Below, piece by piece: positions 8,136 through 18,600 of a DNA stretch of 64,000 bases (its first letter is position 1; each line of letters starts with the position of its first letter). A model generated the notes under the pieces. The model was not told the DNA's origin, ran no database searches, and worked only from the letters and a program-made list of their open reading frames with translations. The stretch is from Thalassomonas sp. RHCl1. GTDB taxonomy: Bacteria; Pseudomonadota; Gammaproteobacteria; Enterobacterales; Alteromonadaceae. The stretch covers positions 372,001 through 436,000 of the forward strand of contig NZ_CANDNZ010000005.1 in the NCBI RefSeq assembly GCF_947387555.1, given 5' to 3'. Both the position numbers and the translations under genes were made by a program.

Positions 8136-9314
8136 TTACACTTGGGCAAAATACCAGTAACCGGCATTAACCTGTTCGGTGAGAAAATCTATAAAAGCGC
8201 TGTTTTCACGCCAGGGAGCCAACTGCTGCGGTGATAAAGTCACCTGATCACAAAGCAGCTTAACCATCGGCGCTATGGTGACATCAAACAAAATTGGCTC
8301 GCCATTGATATAACATATGCCGCGGTTTAGGATATCGCTGAAATAAAAAGCCCTTAAGCCTCCTAATCTTTGCAAACTATAGCCCCCTTGCTGCACCGGA
8401 TCAGCACCCGCAACTAAAATCTGGGCGACATCTCCCTGGGTATAACCGCCAAGTTCTTCTTCACAGCGATCCAGCTCATGTTTTGCCTGGCTAAGATGAC
8501 CGCCGATAAAGTCGCGCATCAAAGCTTCATCCGCCAATACATGAGTAAACTGCTCTTTGATTAAATCTAAATCCGCATCATTGATCTCTCCCGGCGCTTC
8601 ACAAAATGACCGCCCGGCATCTTCAATCAGCTCATTGGCGCTATCCTGATCGATTAAATGATCCGCCAGGGCACTAAATAAGCTTACCCGGGATTGGGTG
8701 CGAAAACCGACGGAAAAACTTAAAGAAGTCTCCAGCGTAATGCCTTCATGGGGAAAGCCCGGGGGAATATATAAAATATCTCCGGGGTTAAGCTCAACAT
8801 CAATGATGGCCTCGAAGGGATCGACATGCAACAAGGCTTCATGGGCGGCAAACTCCCTGTGATTCCCCCTGTCCCCCACCCGCCAGTGGCGCTTACCTGA
8901 GCCCTGGCAAATAAAGACATCATAAAGATCGATATGAGGGCCAACACCGCCGCCCGGGGTGGCAAAGCTCACCATAAGATCGTCCAGGCGCCAGTTGGGA
9001 ATAAAGCGGAACGGCTCAATCAGCGCTGCCGCCGGCTCGCAAAAATGATCCACCGCCTGTACCACCAGTGACCAGTTTTTCTCTCCTAAATGCTCAAATG
9101 ACTGAAACGGACCAAATTCCGCCTGCCATTGCCCGTCAACCAGGGAGATCAGACGCGACTCAACCTGATCCATGGTGGCCAAGCCCGCCAGTTCATCCGC
9201 CGATAAAGGATCCTGGAAATCGCTAAACCCCCGGGTAATGACCACAGGTTTTTTTTGCCAGTAATCTCTCAGGAATTCTTTCTTGGTGAGATCTGATAAT
9301 TGTAATTGATACAT
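8136..9314 (-). CDS. roxA: ribosomal protein uL16 3-hydroxylase (JmjC/cupin oxygenase)
   Basis: A Fe(II)- and 2-oxoglutarate-dependent oxygenase of the RoxA (YcfD) type, which hydroxylates an arginine of ribosomal protein uL16. The length is 392 residues (E. coli 373). The N-terminus QLSDLTKKEFLRDYWQKKPVVITRGF is typical of the family. The double-stranded beta-helix holds the iron ligands His127 and Asp129 (GPHIDLYDVF) and His189 (PPGFPHEG). A winged-helix-like C-terminal part follows, ending in FLTEQVNAGYWYFAQ. It follows the ThDP enzyme by 41 bases on the same strand and may be co-transcribed with it. Paralogs acting on other ribosomal proteins exist, but these details fit RoxA. Confidence 0.87.
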   Translation of the reverse strand: MYQLQLSDLTKKEFLRDYWQKKPVVITRGFSDFQDPLSADELAGLATMDQVESRLISLVDGQWQAEFGPFQSFEHLGEKNWSLVVQAVDHFCEPAAALIEPFRFIPNWRLDDLMVSFATPGGGVGPHIDLYDVFICQGSGKRHWRVGDRGNHREFAAHEALLHVDPFEAIIDVELNPGDILYIPPGFPHEGITLETSLSFSVGFRTQSRVSLFSALADHLIDQDSANELIEDAGRSFCEAPGEINDADLDLIKEQFTHVLADEALMRDFIGGHLSQAKHELDRCEEELGGYTQGDVAQILVAGADPVQQGGYSLQRLGGLRAFYFSDILNRGICYINGEPILFDVTIAPMVKLLCDQVTLSPQQLAPWRENSAFIDFLTEQVNAGYWYFAQV

Positions 9315-9355
9315 AATAACCCCTGTTAACGCTTTAACCTTTACCTGCTCCCGGG

Positions 9356-11167
9356 CTAACGCTTGATCTCATTCCAGTCGATAACCGCCTGAGGTATGCC
9401 GTTTCTTGCCTTGATATATAAATTCAATAAACTGATCTCGCGGCATTGATACTGCTCTTCCAGGCTGGCGGGCACTTCAATGAGTTTAATACCGCTATTT
9501 TCATCGGCGCAGGCGCTGAAATAATCCCTGAACTCGGCTACGGTAGTACAACGCTTGCCTTCTCCGCCATAGGCTTTGACCAGGCTGATAACATCAAAAG
9601 TTTTATCCGAACAGTGATAAATTTCAGCATCGCTGTTTTTGCCTAAATGAAAAATATCATTGCGCATATAAATGATAATGACGCTTAAATCATCCCGTAA
9701 AAAATGAATTAAATCATTTAATTGAAAGTTGAAACCTCCGTCGCCGGTGATCACCACAGCAACATCATTCTCGGGTGCAGCTTTTCCCTGCCCCAGCTGC
9801 TGCAACTGCTTACAGGCCGCCCGGGCATAAGGCAAACTGGTGCCCATGGCCGCATACCAGGGATTGGTTAACCAGCTGCGGCCAAGCGAAGACATCCGGG
9901 TTTTCAGGCTATAGGAGGCAAAATAAGAGTTACCGATTTCAGGAAAGTAAACATAGGCCCTTTGATCCAGGCTTTGCAGGCTGTTGAGCACCCGGGTTAA
10001 ATTATGAAAATCGATTTTTTCGTCGGCAAATAACTCACCGCCGGTAGTCTTTGGCGGGGTAAAATTAAACACCGGGATATCAGCGGTTAATAACTGCTCA
10101 AAAATACCGATCAGATCTTTCTCCAGCTGCGAAGTGCCTTTTAAAATGGTTTTATTCTCAAAGTCATTCAGCAAATGGGTGCCGGTATCAAAAGCGGTAT
10201 TGGTATCTAACTGATAGATACTGGTGGCCACTTCCAGGACATAATCCACTTCATTTTCAATATAGTTGCGGACCTGCTCATCGGTAAATACCCCGTTGTA
10301 AGCACCGAGGCTCAGGGGCTCAAACTCATCCAATACCCCTTTGGCAAACCAGGTGGTGGTATAGGGAATCTGATACTGATGGCAAAAGCGTTTGACCACG
10401 GCCAGCAACTCCTTATTGAGCTTGGCTTTTTCTCCCAAATACAATAGAGGCTTGTTTGCCGCCAGTAATTTCTCTACGACTTGCCGGGCCACCTGGGAGA
10501 TGCCTTTGAGCAAAAACACTTCCTGCGGCAACTGACACAGGGAGGGAGGAAATTCTATTGCCTGGGTTTTATCCGCCACCAGGTCCCGGGGCACTTCGAT
10601 AAAAACCGGCTCTTTATTTAAATAGGCATGGGCCACCAGACGGAAAAAGTGCTCGCCGGCAACATTTGGCTGCCCCGGATTTCGCTGGCCCTGCAAACGC
10701 TCCGAGCGAATACCCAGCGCCTTAAACGACTCTAATGCCGCATCATATTCAGAGCGCCAGGTGGAGCAGGAACTAACGGTGTGGTGCAGCGCCATATGGT
10801 TGATTTCACTTTCTCCCGGGGCGCCGGAAATAAAAATCACCGGTAGTTTTTCCGTTAATGCCAGCGCCGCCGCCGAGACACAGGGTAAACTGCCCACGGT
10901 ATAGGTGGTCAGGCACACACCCAAACCTTCGACTTCTGCCTGGCCGCAAGCGGTAAAGCCGGCATGCATTTCATTACTTGACGGGCAAATGTCCAGCTCA
11001 TCTTCAAAAGCGGTGATCAAGTTAGCGGCAAAATCTCCCCCGACACCATAGATACGCCGGCTACCGAAAAAACGCAGGGTTTGTGCCATCAGCTGGCCTA
11101 AAGACGGCAGGCTGGCGGTATATTCAGCGCCAAAGTTTTCGATATAGTGATTAATTTTTTCTTTCAT
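9356..11167 (-). CDS. thiamine diphosphate-dependent 2-oxo acid decarboxylase (PDC/IPDC-like)
   Basis: A 603-residue ThDP enzyme of the pyruvate/indolepyruvate decarboxylase family. The N-terminal pyrimidine-binding domain has Asp45 (GVGGDFAAN), the ThDP-activating Glu66 (SSNEMHAGF) and the tandem histidines 128-129 (ALHHTVS), which are typical of non-oxidative keto-acid decarboxylases. The C-terminal pyrophosphate domain has GDGGFNFQLND at about 475, the GDG metal/ThDP motif. Substrates of relatives range from pyruvate to indole- and phenylpyruvate; none can be assigned from sequence alone. It lies 82 bases after ubiV and 41 before roxA on the same strand, possibly a read-through unit. Soluble, no signal peptide. 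Confidence 0.8.
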   Translation of the reverse strand: MKEKINHYIENFGAEYTASLPSLGQLMAQTLRFFGSRRIYGVGGDFAANLITAFEDELDICPSSNEMHAGFTACGQAEVEGLGVCLTTYTVGSLPCVSAAALALTEKLPVIFISGAPGESEINHMALHHTVSSCSTWRSEYDAALESFKALGIRSERLQGQRNPGQPNVAGEHFFRLVAHAYLNKEPVFIEVPRDLVADKTQAIEFPPSLCQLPQEVFLLKGISQVARQVVEKLLAANKPLLYLGEKAKLNKELLAVVKRFCHQYQIPYTTTWFAKGVLDEFEPLSLGAYNGVFTDEQVRNYIENEVDYVLEVATSIYQLDTNTAFDTGTHLLNDFENKTILKGTSQLEKDLIGIFEQLLTADIPVFNFTPPKTTGGELFADEKIDFHNLTRVLNSLQSLDQRAYVYFPEIGNSYFASYSLKTRMSSLGRSWLTNPWYAAMGTSLPYARAACKQLQQLGQGKAAPENDVAVVITGDGGFNFQLNDLIHFLRDDLSVIIIYMRNDIFHLGKNSDAEIYHCSDKTFDVISLVKAYGGEGKRCTTVAEFRDYFSACADENSGIKLIEVPASLEEQYQCREISLLNLYIKARNGIPQAVIDWNEIKR

Positions 11168-11249
11168 AACATTTACCTAATGACTTAATCTGCTTTATTA
11201 ACAACACGCCTGTGTATAAGCGCCTGAACGGCTGTTTTTTTTAATTGCT

Positions 11250-12131
11250 TCAGGCTATCGACATACCCGGAATTTGGTGCCAGTAGCCGTTACACTCCGT
11301 AGTAGAAACCAATGCTTTATGCTGCGGCGTCTGTAGTTGCGCCTTAAAGTTATTCAGTTGCATAAAGGCGGCATCGCTATCGGCGCTGATACGGGCAATA
11401 TCTACCCCCATGGCTTTCATTTGCGGCACTTCATTAACCAAGTTGTATTGATAACCCGACATGGTCTGTATACCGTTAAGCACAAATACCCGCTCCCCTT
11501 CCCGGCTGTTCATTTTCCGTCCCTGGGGATAATTGATGCAGCAGTACTGGCAGTCGTCTTTAGGTCTGTCTTCAGAGCGGGCGGTAAAACAACGGGCAGA
11601 ATAGGCCAACGGCAGATAGCCCCAGGAAAAAACTTCACATTCAAACTGATGGCGGATATTTTCCTGCTCCGCCTCCTGCAACAGTTGCCGCAGCCAGTCG
11701 CCGGAAAGCTCTACCGGCATCACCCAACGCACCAGGCCCTGCTTTAAAAATACTTTCAAGGTGGCCAGGTTGTAGCAGTTAATGGCGGGGCCGAGCACAA
11801 AAGGTAGTTTCAGCTCGTGCATCATCTGCACCGCGCTGAGATCATTGGCTTCCACCAATAAATCGCCGTTGTCGCACAAACGGCGCATTACCTGGATTTC
11901 CGCCGGAGACTCCAGCAAGGTCATGGTGGAAACCACAATCTGTTTATCGGTATTGCTGCTTAGCTGCCGCGCCAGCTCAAGCCAGTCTTTCGCCCGTAGT
12001 TCCCGGCGCTTGGAGCAGACGGTTTCACCTAAATAAATAATGTCGGCGCTGCTGTCACTCGCCCTTTGGTAATAATCATGTACTTCTTGCTTAGGCCAAA
12101 AAAACAAACTGGGGCCAAGGGAAAATTTCAT
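11250..12131 (-). CDS. ubiV: U32-family protein UbiV, O2-independent ubiquinone hydroxylation
   Basis: Partner of UbiU in the anaerobic hydroxylation steps of ubiquinone synthesis; in E. coli the UbiU-UbiV heterodimer carries one [4Fe-4S] cluster per subunit. The start at 12131 (MKFSLGPSLFFWPK) is preferred over an upstream in-frame ATG at 12173, because AAAGAGAG lies just before it and the family begins there. Length 293 residues. Cluster cysteines are visible: Cys39 (GETVCSKR), Cys181 (SARCFTAR), and Cys194 and Cys197/198 (DCQYCC), one residue later than the E. coli positions. It follows ubiU by 77 bases. Confidence 0.92.
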   Translation of the reverse strand: MKFSLGPSLFFWPKQEVHDYYQRASDSSADIIYLGETVCSKRRELRAKDWLELARQLSSNTDKQIVVSTMTLLESPAEIQVMRRLCDNGDLLVEANDLSAVQMMHELKLPFVLGPAINCYNLATLKVFLKQGLVRWVMPVELSGDWLRQLLQEAEQENIRHQFECEVFSWGYLPLAYSARCFTARSEDRPKDDCQYCCINYPQGRKMNSREGERVFVLNGIQTMSGYQYNLVNEVPQMKAMGVDIARISADSDAAFMQLNNFKAQLQTPQHKALVSTTECNGYWHQIPGMSIA

Positions 12132-12208
12132 TTGTTCGTTCTCTCTTTTTTCAAAGGGATAAATAAATAGCACTTAATAAAAGCTGGCATCTGCTGTCGT
12201 GGATAATA

Positions 12209-13204
12209 TTACTGCCACTTCCTGTGGTAAGCCCCTAAGGTGGTTTGCGCCCCTTCGGATAAATTAGCCAGGGTCTGCATCCAGCTTTGCTCCAGGGTGA
12301 AATCCTGTGGTGTCTGCTGATATCTGTCCAAGGCCGCGCGCCAGGTTTTCGCCACCTGCTCGACATAAGCCGGGCTGCGCTGGCGCCCTTCAATTTTTAC
12401 CGACACTATCCCCATCGCTGCCAGCTCAGGAATAAGCTCCAGGGTATTTAAGCTGGTGGGCTCTTCCAGGGCATGATAGACATTGTCTTCCACTTCAAAG
12501 CGCCCTTTACATAAGGTCGGGTATCCGGCGTGTTCATCGCGCTTGTAGCGGTCAATCAAAACATTGTTTAACCGGCTTTCCAGACCTTCCTCGGTTTCCT
12601 GCCAGCGCACATATTTCGCGGGAGAACAGGCGCCTACGGTATTGGGGGATTCACCTGTCATATAAGAAGAGAGGTAGCAGCGCCCTTCCGCCATAATACA
12701 TAAGCTGCCAAAGGCAAAAACTTCCAATGCCACCGGCGAGCTTTTCGCCAATTGCCGTACCTGCTGCACCGATAAAACCCGCGGTAATACTACCCGGCTG
12801 ACGCCAAAGTTATTATGGTAAAACTTGATGGCTTCAAGATTAGTGGTACTGGCCTGTACCGATACATGGCGCTCAACATCCGGATATTTCTCTGCCGCAT
12901 AGGCCATGACCCCGATATCGGCAATGATCAGGGCATCTGTCCCCATGGCCACCGCCTTATCCACCGCCTTTCGCCAGCGCTGCTCACCATCAGGGTGAGC
13001 AAAGGTATTAATGGCGACATGTAATTTCTTGCCATGCTGGTGAACATAATCCGCGGCTTTATCCAGCTTGGTTTCGTTAAAATTTAAACCGGCAAAGTGT
13101 CGGGCATTGGTATCATCTTTTAAGCCGATATAGACCGCATCGGCGCCGTTATTAATGGCGGTTTTCAGCGCAGGTAGGTTACCTGCCGGGCACAAGAGTT
13201 CCAT
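12209..13204 (-). CDS. ubiU: U32-family protein UbiU, O2-independent ubiquinone hydroxylation
   Basis: Forms the heterodimer with UbiV that hydroxylates the quinone ring without oxygen, using prephenate as the oxygen donor in E. coli. The 331 residues begin MELLCPAGNLPALKTAINNG, the U32 N-terminal signature. Four [4Fe-4S] ligands are in place at Cys169, Cys176, Cys193 and Cys232, the same numbering as in E. coli. First gene of the minus-strand cluster ubiU-ubiV-ThDP enzyme-roxA, divergent from ubiT, the same arrangement as the E. coli yhbT-yhbUV locus. Anaerobic expression (FNR) is expected from E. coli. Confidence 0.94.
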   Translation of the reverse strand: MELLCPAGNLPALKTAINNGADAVYIGLKDDTNARHFAGLNFNETKLDKAADYVHQHGKKLHVAINTFAHPDGEQRWRKAVDKAVAMGTDALIIADIGVMAYAAEKYPDVERHVSVQASTTNLEAIKFYHNNFGVSRVVLPRVLSVQQVRQLAKSSPVALEVFAFGSLCIMAEGRCYLSSYMTGESPNTVGACSPAKYVRWQETEEGLESRLNNVLIDRYKRDEHAGYPTLCKGRFEVEDNVYHALEEPTSLNTLELIPELAAMGIVSVKIEGRQRSPAYVEQVAKTWRAALDRYQQTPQDFTLEQSWMQTLANLSEGAQTTLGAYHRKWQ

Positions 13205-13562
13205 AACTATTTATTTAGATATCAGGATTCAAGATAAAATGTAGAGCTATAGTAGAAGCATCCCAAGGGTACTTTTTTGATTTAAAATAACTTCTGATGC
13301 TTTATTGAGAATATTTGATTTTGTCAACAAACCCGGCCAGCACTGTACATTGGCCTTTACGTGACAGCAAAGAATTTACTTGTTGGGGCAATGGCAAACA
13401 TCAGCCAAATAATGTATCGGCTAATAAAGTTTCACCTTAGCTTAAGCCTGCTCTTGCCGTTAGAACAAAAAGTTGATCTGTGCCACAAAATCCGCTTTCA
13501 CTTTATGTTACCGTGCCAGGCACGCAATTTTTAACGGCATTTTTCAACAACGGTATTATTTC
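13205..13562. promoter_or_regulatory. divergent promoter region of ubiUV and ubiT
   Basis: 358 bases between the divergent start codons, with no gene. TTGATTTAAAATAA at 13277-13290 matches the FNR consensus (TTGAT-N4-ATCAA) at 8 of 10 defined positions. TTGATTTTGTCAA at about 13315-13327 is a palindrome but one base too short for an FNR site. Regulation by an FNR-type sensor is plausible from E. coli, but neither site is strong. Confidence 0.35.
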
Positions 13563-14234
13563 ATGTTACCCATTCCATCGGTTATAACCGGTAAGGCAAA
13601 CGAATTTTCTTGCCATCTGACTTCAAGCTTAAACAAAAAGCTACCGCAGCAATTACTTAAATTTGCTCCCGGCCTGATTGCCAGAGCAAACCACTTACCC
13701 CTTAGCATCAGATCCGGTGTTATCAAGGCCATACCTAAAGTCATTACCCCGACCTTTGCCCTGTTGCCTTTTAGCGCGCAACAAAAACTGTTATTACCGG
13801 TATTAACCTCGGTATTTAAGGAAGCACTGGAAGATGGTGATTTTGAGTTTTTACAAGATAAATGGCTGCGGATCAGTATTACCGACCTCAACATCCACTG
13901 GTGGTTAAGCTACGATCAAGACAAACTTATCATGGCACCGGCTAAGACATTCTCAAAAAAAGCTACACCCGCTTTACAACAAAAGGAAGACGTCAGTTTC
14001 AGCGGCAGTGGCGATGATTTATTGCTGATTGCCGGACGCAAACAAGATCCCGATACCCTGTTCTTTCAGCGCCGGTTAAAAATTGAAGGGGATACCGAAT
14101 TAGGGCTTGAGCTTAAAAACCTGATAGATGCCATAGATCTCGACCACCTCCCCGGCGAGGTGCATAACCTGGTGGCAGCCTCCGCCGAATTACTGCAACA
14201 GACAAAAGCCGAGTTGGCGGCTGACAACGCTTAA
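13563..14234 (+). CDS. ubiT: SCP2-domain ubiquinone biosynthesis accessory factor UbiT
   Basis: Lipid-binding accessory factor for O2-independent ubiquinone synthesis; it counterpart of UbiJ in the aerobic pathway. The frame is open from 13473, but the ATG at 13563 (MLPIPSVITGKANEF) fits the family better. Length 223 residues (E. coli about 174), with the extra length mostly at the two ends. The SCP2-like fold covers about residues 60-200: LEDGDFEFLQDKWLRISITD is the conserved UbiT segment, followed by DVSFSGSGDDLLLIAGRKQDPDTLFFQRRLKIEGDTELG split by a short loop, with GDTELG near the end. Divergent from ubiUV. Confidence 0.88.
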   Translation: MLPIPSVITGKANEFSCHLTSSLNKKLPQQLLKFAPGLIARANHLPLSIRSGVIKAIPKVITPTFALLPFSAQQKLLLPVLTSVFKEALEDGDFEFLQDKWLRISITDLNIHWWLSYDQDKLIMAPAKTFSKKATPALQQKEDVSFSGSGDDLLLIAGRKQDPDTLFFQRRLKIEGDTELGLELKNLIDAIDLDHLPGEVHNLVAASAELLQQTKAELAADNA

Positions 14235-14476
14235 AATATCCTTTAAAAGTAACCCCTTAAAATAAATAACAGCCTGTTTTAGCGGACTGGATTCATCTTA
14301 ACCCGGTCCTTTAAGGGGGTTGAATTACATAAAAAGTATATATTTTAATCCAAAGATAAATAAATGTTACCGGGAAGAGACAATTCACTCTCGTCTCTCT
14401 AGACCTCAATTGCAATAAAGTATATCCTCTATCTTTAAAGCTCAGTTTTTGCAATAAATTAATCAGGGAAGGCAAA

Positions 14477-15583
14477 ATGGCTTTCATCTTAAATCACAAT
14501 ACACAGTCACTTTGTTATTTATACGGCCACCATAGCTTTGGCCGCCTGGCCTATTCAGTAAATACCCTGGTTTCCAATGCCGCGGTATCAAAAATTCATG
14601 CCATCATTGAATGGGAAAACGACGCCTGGTTTATACGTGATTTAAGCAGCAACGGGACCTGGTTAAATAACCGCAGGTTACCTGAAAATACCAAAGCGCA
14701 GCTGAAACTTAATGATGATATCTACTTTGCCGGGCTAAAGGATATTCGCTTTACCGTCAAAGACTTGTCTGGCCCATGTGATTTACTTATTCCCCTGAAC
14801 CTGGAAAATGATCCCGAGTTGTTGAAAGCCAACTCACGGCAGTTAGGCGCTTTTAGCTTGTCCCATTATCATTTACTGCCTTCCGAGCAAAACCCTGAAA
14901 TTGTCCTCTACCTGAATCGCTTTAGCGGCCTGTGGAGTGTCGAATACCTCAACCAGGAAAGTAATGAAACCAAGGCAGGCGAAGAAAATGCGCTGACCGA
15001 CAGGGAGAAACTTTCCCTGGGACAGTCAGTACATAATCCCCAACGTCCGCATGTGGTGAATGAGCACGATATTATTTCATTTGCAGGACAAGAATGGCGA
15101 CTGCACCTGAGCCACCTGGAAACCTCAACGGAATTACTCAGCAACAGCGAAGAAAAAATTAATCAGCTCAGTTTTACCTTTAACCTGACCCTGGATGAAG
15201 AAGAAACCCAGGTGAAAATGCATCATCAGGGAAAAACTACAGATTTTCAGGTACGTAGCCATCATTATTTAACCCTGAACCTTGCCCGGTACCGGGTGGC
15301 CGATGCCCAAAAAGGTTTAGAGCCGGCGTTGCAAGGCTGGGTTTATCCCGAGCAGTTAGCCAAAGATATCGGTTTAAGTATCAGTCATTTGAACATTCAA
15401 ATACACAGGGCACGTAAACAATTTGTTGACGCCTTAACCAATATCAGTGATGCTGAGGACTTGATCCAGCGCCAGTCGGGAAAAATCCGTTTTGGCGGCT
15501 CAGTGTTTACTATTTATAAAGGTCAGCATTTAGAAGCAACATTAAGCCATGAGATGGCGGAACAAGCGGTAAAAAAAAACTAG
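14477..15583 (+). CDS. FHA domain protein with possible C-terminal winged-helix domain
   Basis: A 368-residue soluble protein. The FHA phosphothreonine-binding domain fills residues 1-95: SFGRLAYSVN, KIHAIIEWEN and DLSSNGTWLNNRRL are the GR, SxxH-like and NGT(W)xN elements. The middle (95-210) is unclear and contains another stretch with FHA-like turns. The C-terminal part (about 250-360) looks like a winged helix: WVYPEQLAKDIGLSISHLNI then IHRARKQFVD and a beta hairpin (KIRFGGSVFTIYKG), similar in layout to OmpR/CadC effector domains. A good AGGGAAGG ribosome binding site precedes ATG 14477. It lies 57 bases before the kinase gene, so it is probably its phospho-reader or output. FHA firm; winged helix inferred. 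Confidence 0.78.
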   Translation: MAFILNHNTQSLCYLYGHHSFGRLAYSVNTLVSNAAVSKIHAIIEWENDAWFIRDLSSNGTWLNNRRLPENTKAQLKLNDDIYFAGLKDIRFTVKDLSGPCDLLIPLNLENDPELLKANSRQLGAFSLSHYHLLPSEQNPEIVLYLNRFSGLWSVEYLNQESNETKAGEENALTDREKLSLGQSVHNPQRPHVVNEHDIISFAGQEWRLHLSHLETSTELLSNSEEKINQLSFTFNLTLDEEETQVKMHHQGKTTDFQVRSHHYLTLNLARYRVADAQKGLEPALQGWVYPEQLAKDIGLSISHLNIQIHRARKQFVDALTNISDAEDLIQRQSGKIRFGGSVFTIYKGQHLEATLSHEMAEQAVKKN

Positions 15584-15640
15584 CTGATACTCAAGCCCCG
15601 CTCCTGCGGGACGAAAATAACAACAATATGGTAGCGAATT

Positions 15641-18600
15641 TTGTCGAAAACTAATCCCTTATCCAGTGATAAGTTAACTACAAACAAGGAGGACCTAAAG
15701 CAAGGTAATGCGCTCTTGTCTAATGATGAGCCTAATGAAGAGTCTAACGAAAAGCCTGAGGGTGAGATGCAACAAGCACCTCAATCAGCGACTGTTCAAG
15801 AACCAACAATCATAACAAACTCAGAAAATTATCAGGTTAAACAAAAAATAGGTCAAGGTGGTATGGGCCAGGTTTATCTGGCATTAGATACCCGGTTACA
15901 GCGCACCGTAGCCATTAAAGTATTAACCCCGCTGGGACAGAACTTATCTTCTGATGAGACCTCTGTTGATAAAATTGACTGCCAAGAAAGCCATTTTCAG
16001 CAAGCGCTGGCAGAAGCCAGGTTGCTGGCAAAGTTAAATCATCCCAATATCGTACAGATTTATGATGTCATCGTCTCCAAAAAACAAAGAAGTGAAAGCG
16101 CCAATCCGGTAAATGATAATCAGCAGCAAATCGCTCTGGTGATGGAATATCTCAGCGGTAAAACTTTGCAGCAATTTCAACATCAGCATGTCACCACCTT
16201 AATCCAGAAGCTGCAGATAATCAGACAAATAGCTTTAGGGCTAGCCGCCGCTCATGATAACGGTATAGTCCATTGCGACTTAAAAGCATCGAACATTTTG
16301 ATCGACATAGACAATAAACCCGGCAGTGGCAATCAAGGCTATCACCCACACGGGCAAATGGCGGATCAAATGTCGGCCCAGGTCAAAATTATCGATTTCG
16401 GTATTGCCCAGGCAAGTCACAATGGCAGTGAACAGCGAAACGAACAAGAAGTATCACCAAACAGCAAGACCTCCGACAGCAACAGTGCTTATGGCAGCTG
16501 GACTTCTATGTCGCCTGAGCAGTTATCTTCGAATAACAACGAACAAACAATAGATTTTCGCACCGACTTATTTTCCTTAGGCATTATCGCCTTTAATTTG
16601 ATCGCCGGTCGCCACCCTTTTGCTACAAGTTACGGTACTGACTCGGCCCAACAGATTGCCCAGGCAATCCTTGATGATAAACCCGGCGATGCCAAAGACA
16701 TTATTCCCCAGTTGCCGCTGCCTTTAGCCCATTTATTAAATCAGTTATTGGCCCATCAGCCGCAAAACAGACCGACAAGCAGCCATAAGGTGGCAGAGCG
16801 TTTACAACAGATCATTGTTGCCCTAACCCAGCAGGAAATACTGGCCGAGCAGACCTTGCCGGTAGGTGAAGATGGGGCGATATTACAGCCGGAAAAAGCC
16901 AAGATAGAAAGCGCTGCTATAAATGAAAAAAATGAACAGCAAGAAAAAAAGCCAAACAAGTTCACAGTAATGACCGCTGCTTGCATTATTTTACTGGTAA
17001 CACTCACTAGCTTGTTTTATCAGGATATTTTTATTCCCAATACACCTAAGGTGCGGCATATTGCAGTTTTACCACCAACCCTAAGTACAGATAGTAAAAT
17101 AGCTGATATCCAAAGAGACTTAGTGGTGGCTACCATAGACGATGCCATCCGCCAAAGTATTATTAATACCAAACACTTAAGATTAATTTCCCGTACTGAA
17201 ATTTCTGCCGTTTCAGATGATAGTTCAGAGATAAACATCAATGCTATAGGTAACGCTACGGGTGCCACAGATATAATCACAACTGAACTTAGTTGTAATA
17301 ATATTCGCTGTAACGTCATCTTATCACGTTTATCTTCAGTGGAAGAAGCAAGTAAACAAGAAAATAAAGATGGTAACAAGAAGTGGACTGTATTCGCTCA
17401 AAAAAACTGGCCCACTCAAGTAGACGGTTTTAACGAAATATTTAATACAAGCCAAGCCAATATCAGCGCACTTTATCCTGATTATGCCGAAACCTATATA
17501 AACTCATCACCAATTAATGAACAAGATTATCTTGAATACATTGAACTCTATGCAAAAGTAATAATTAACGGAGAAAACAATAATGAAAACCTCAACCAAT
17601 TAAGAGCAGTATTGAGCCGCTCACCTTATTTATATGCTGGTTACAGTTTATTTCGTGAAGCAGCGCTGAATTTATTTAACGAGACTAAAGATCCCGATTA
17701 TCCGCAGCAACTAGAACAGCTCATACAAAGTGCACCACCTGAATATAAATATAGTGTTTTTCAATCTATTGATGTTTTTTACCTCTCACTAGCATTAAAT
17801 CAAATAGACAGCGCCCAAAAACAACTTAACATAGCAATACAACGTGGCGTTGACAGTTCAACATTAACCGAATTAAAAGCTGTTTTAACCCTTACCAACA
17901 ATGAATTAACATTGGCGGTTAGCCACTATCAAACAGCGTTGGCATTACGTCCCAGTACCAAATTATTCTATAATTTGGCTCTAAGCTATTACTGGTTAGG
18001 AGATTTTGCTAACGCGAAGCAAAGCCTTCAGAAATTATTGAGCATTACACCAAAAATGTATTCCGCCAACCAGTTATTGGCAACCATCTATTTATTAGAG
18101 GGCAAACTCAATTTAGCCATCACCACCTATGAACAAGTGGTGAAAGTAAACCCACAAAGCAATGATTTAGATAATTTAGGTATAGCCTATTCTCTAGCTG
18201 GAAGGTACCAGGATGCACTGATTACAGCAAGATTGGCAGTAGAAAAAAGCCCTAATCATCCGACAAAAATTCTAAACCTCGCCGATGCGGAAATGATATT
18301 AGGATTAACCGAGCAGGCTCGGCTGCATTACCAACAAGTCATCGACTTGCATGCAAATGAAGATAACCTTGTAACCCAAATGGAACTTGCCCAGGCCTAT
18401 GTCCATCTTGGTAATAATAGCGCCGCAATTAAATCACTTAATAGTGCAAAAAAACTCGCACCTAATAACGGTGAAGTCGCTTTTGCTGCCGCCCTGGTAT
18501 ATACCCAAGCGGGAGAAAGGTTATCAGCACTAAGTCAAGTAGAAGAAGCCCTAGCCACGGATATAGGTGTCGCCTGGTTTAATCTCCCCTGGTTTGATAC

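Noticed and set aside
13315-13327. Palindrome TTGATTTTGTCAA as an FNR site
   Set aside because: Half-sites are one base too close for FNR; a weak alternative at 13277 is listed instead.
14250-14323. AACCCC-TTAAA and TTTAAGGGGGTT inverted repeat after ubiT
   Set aside because: The arms differ by one base in length, the gap is long and no T-tract follows; not a convincing terminator.
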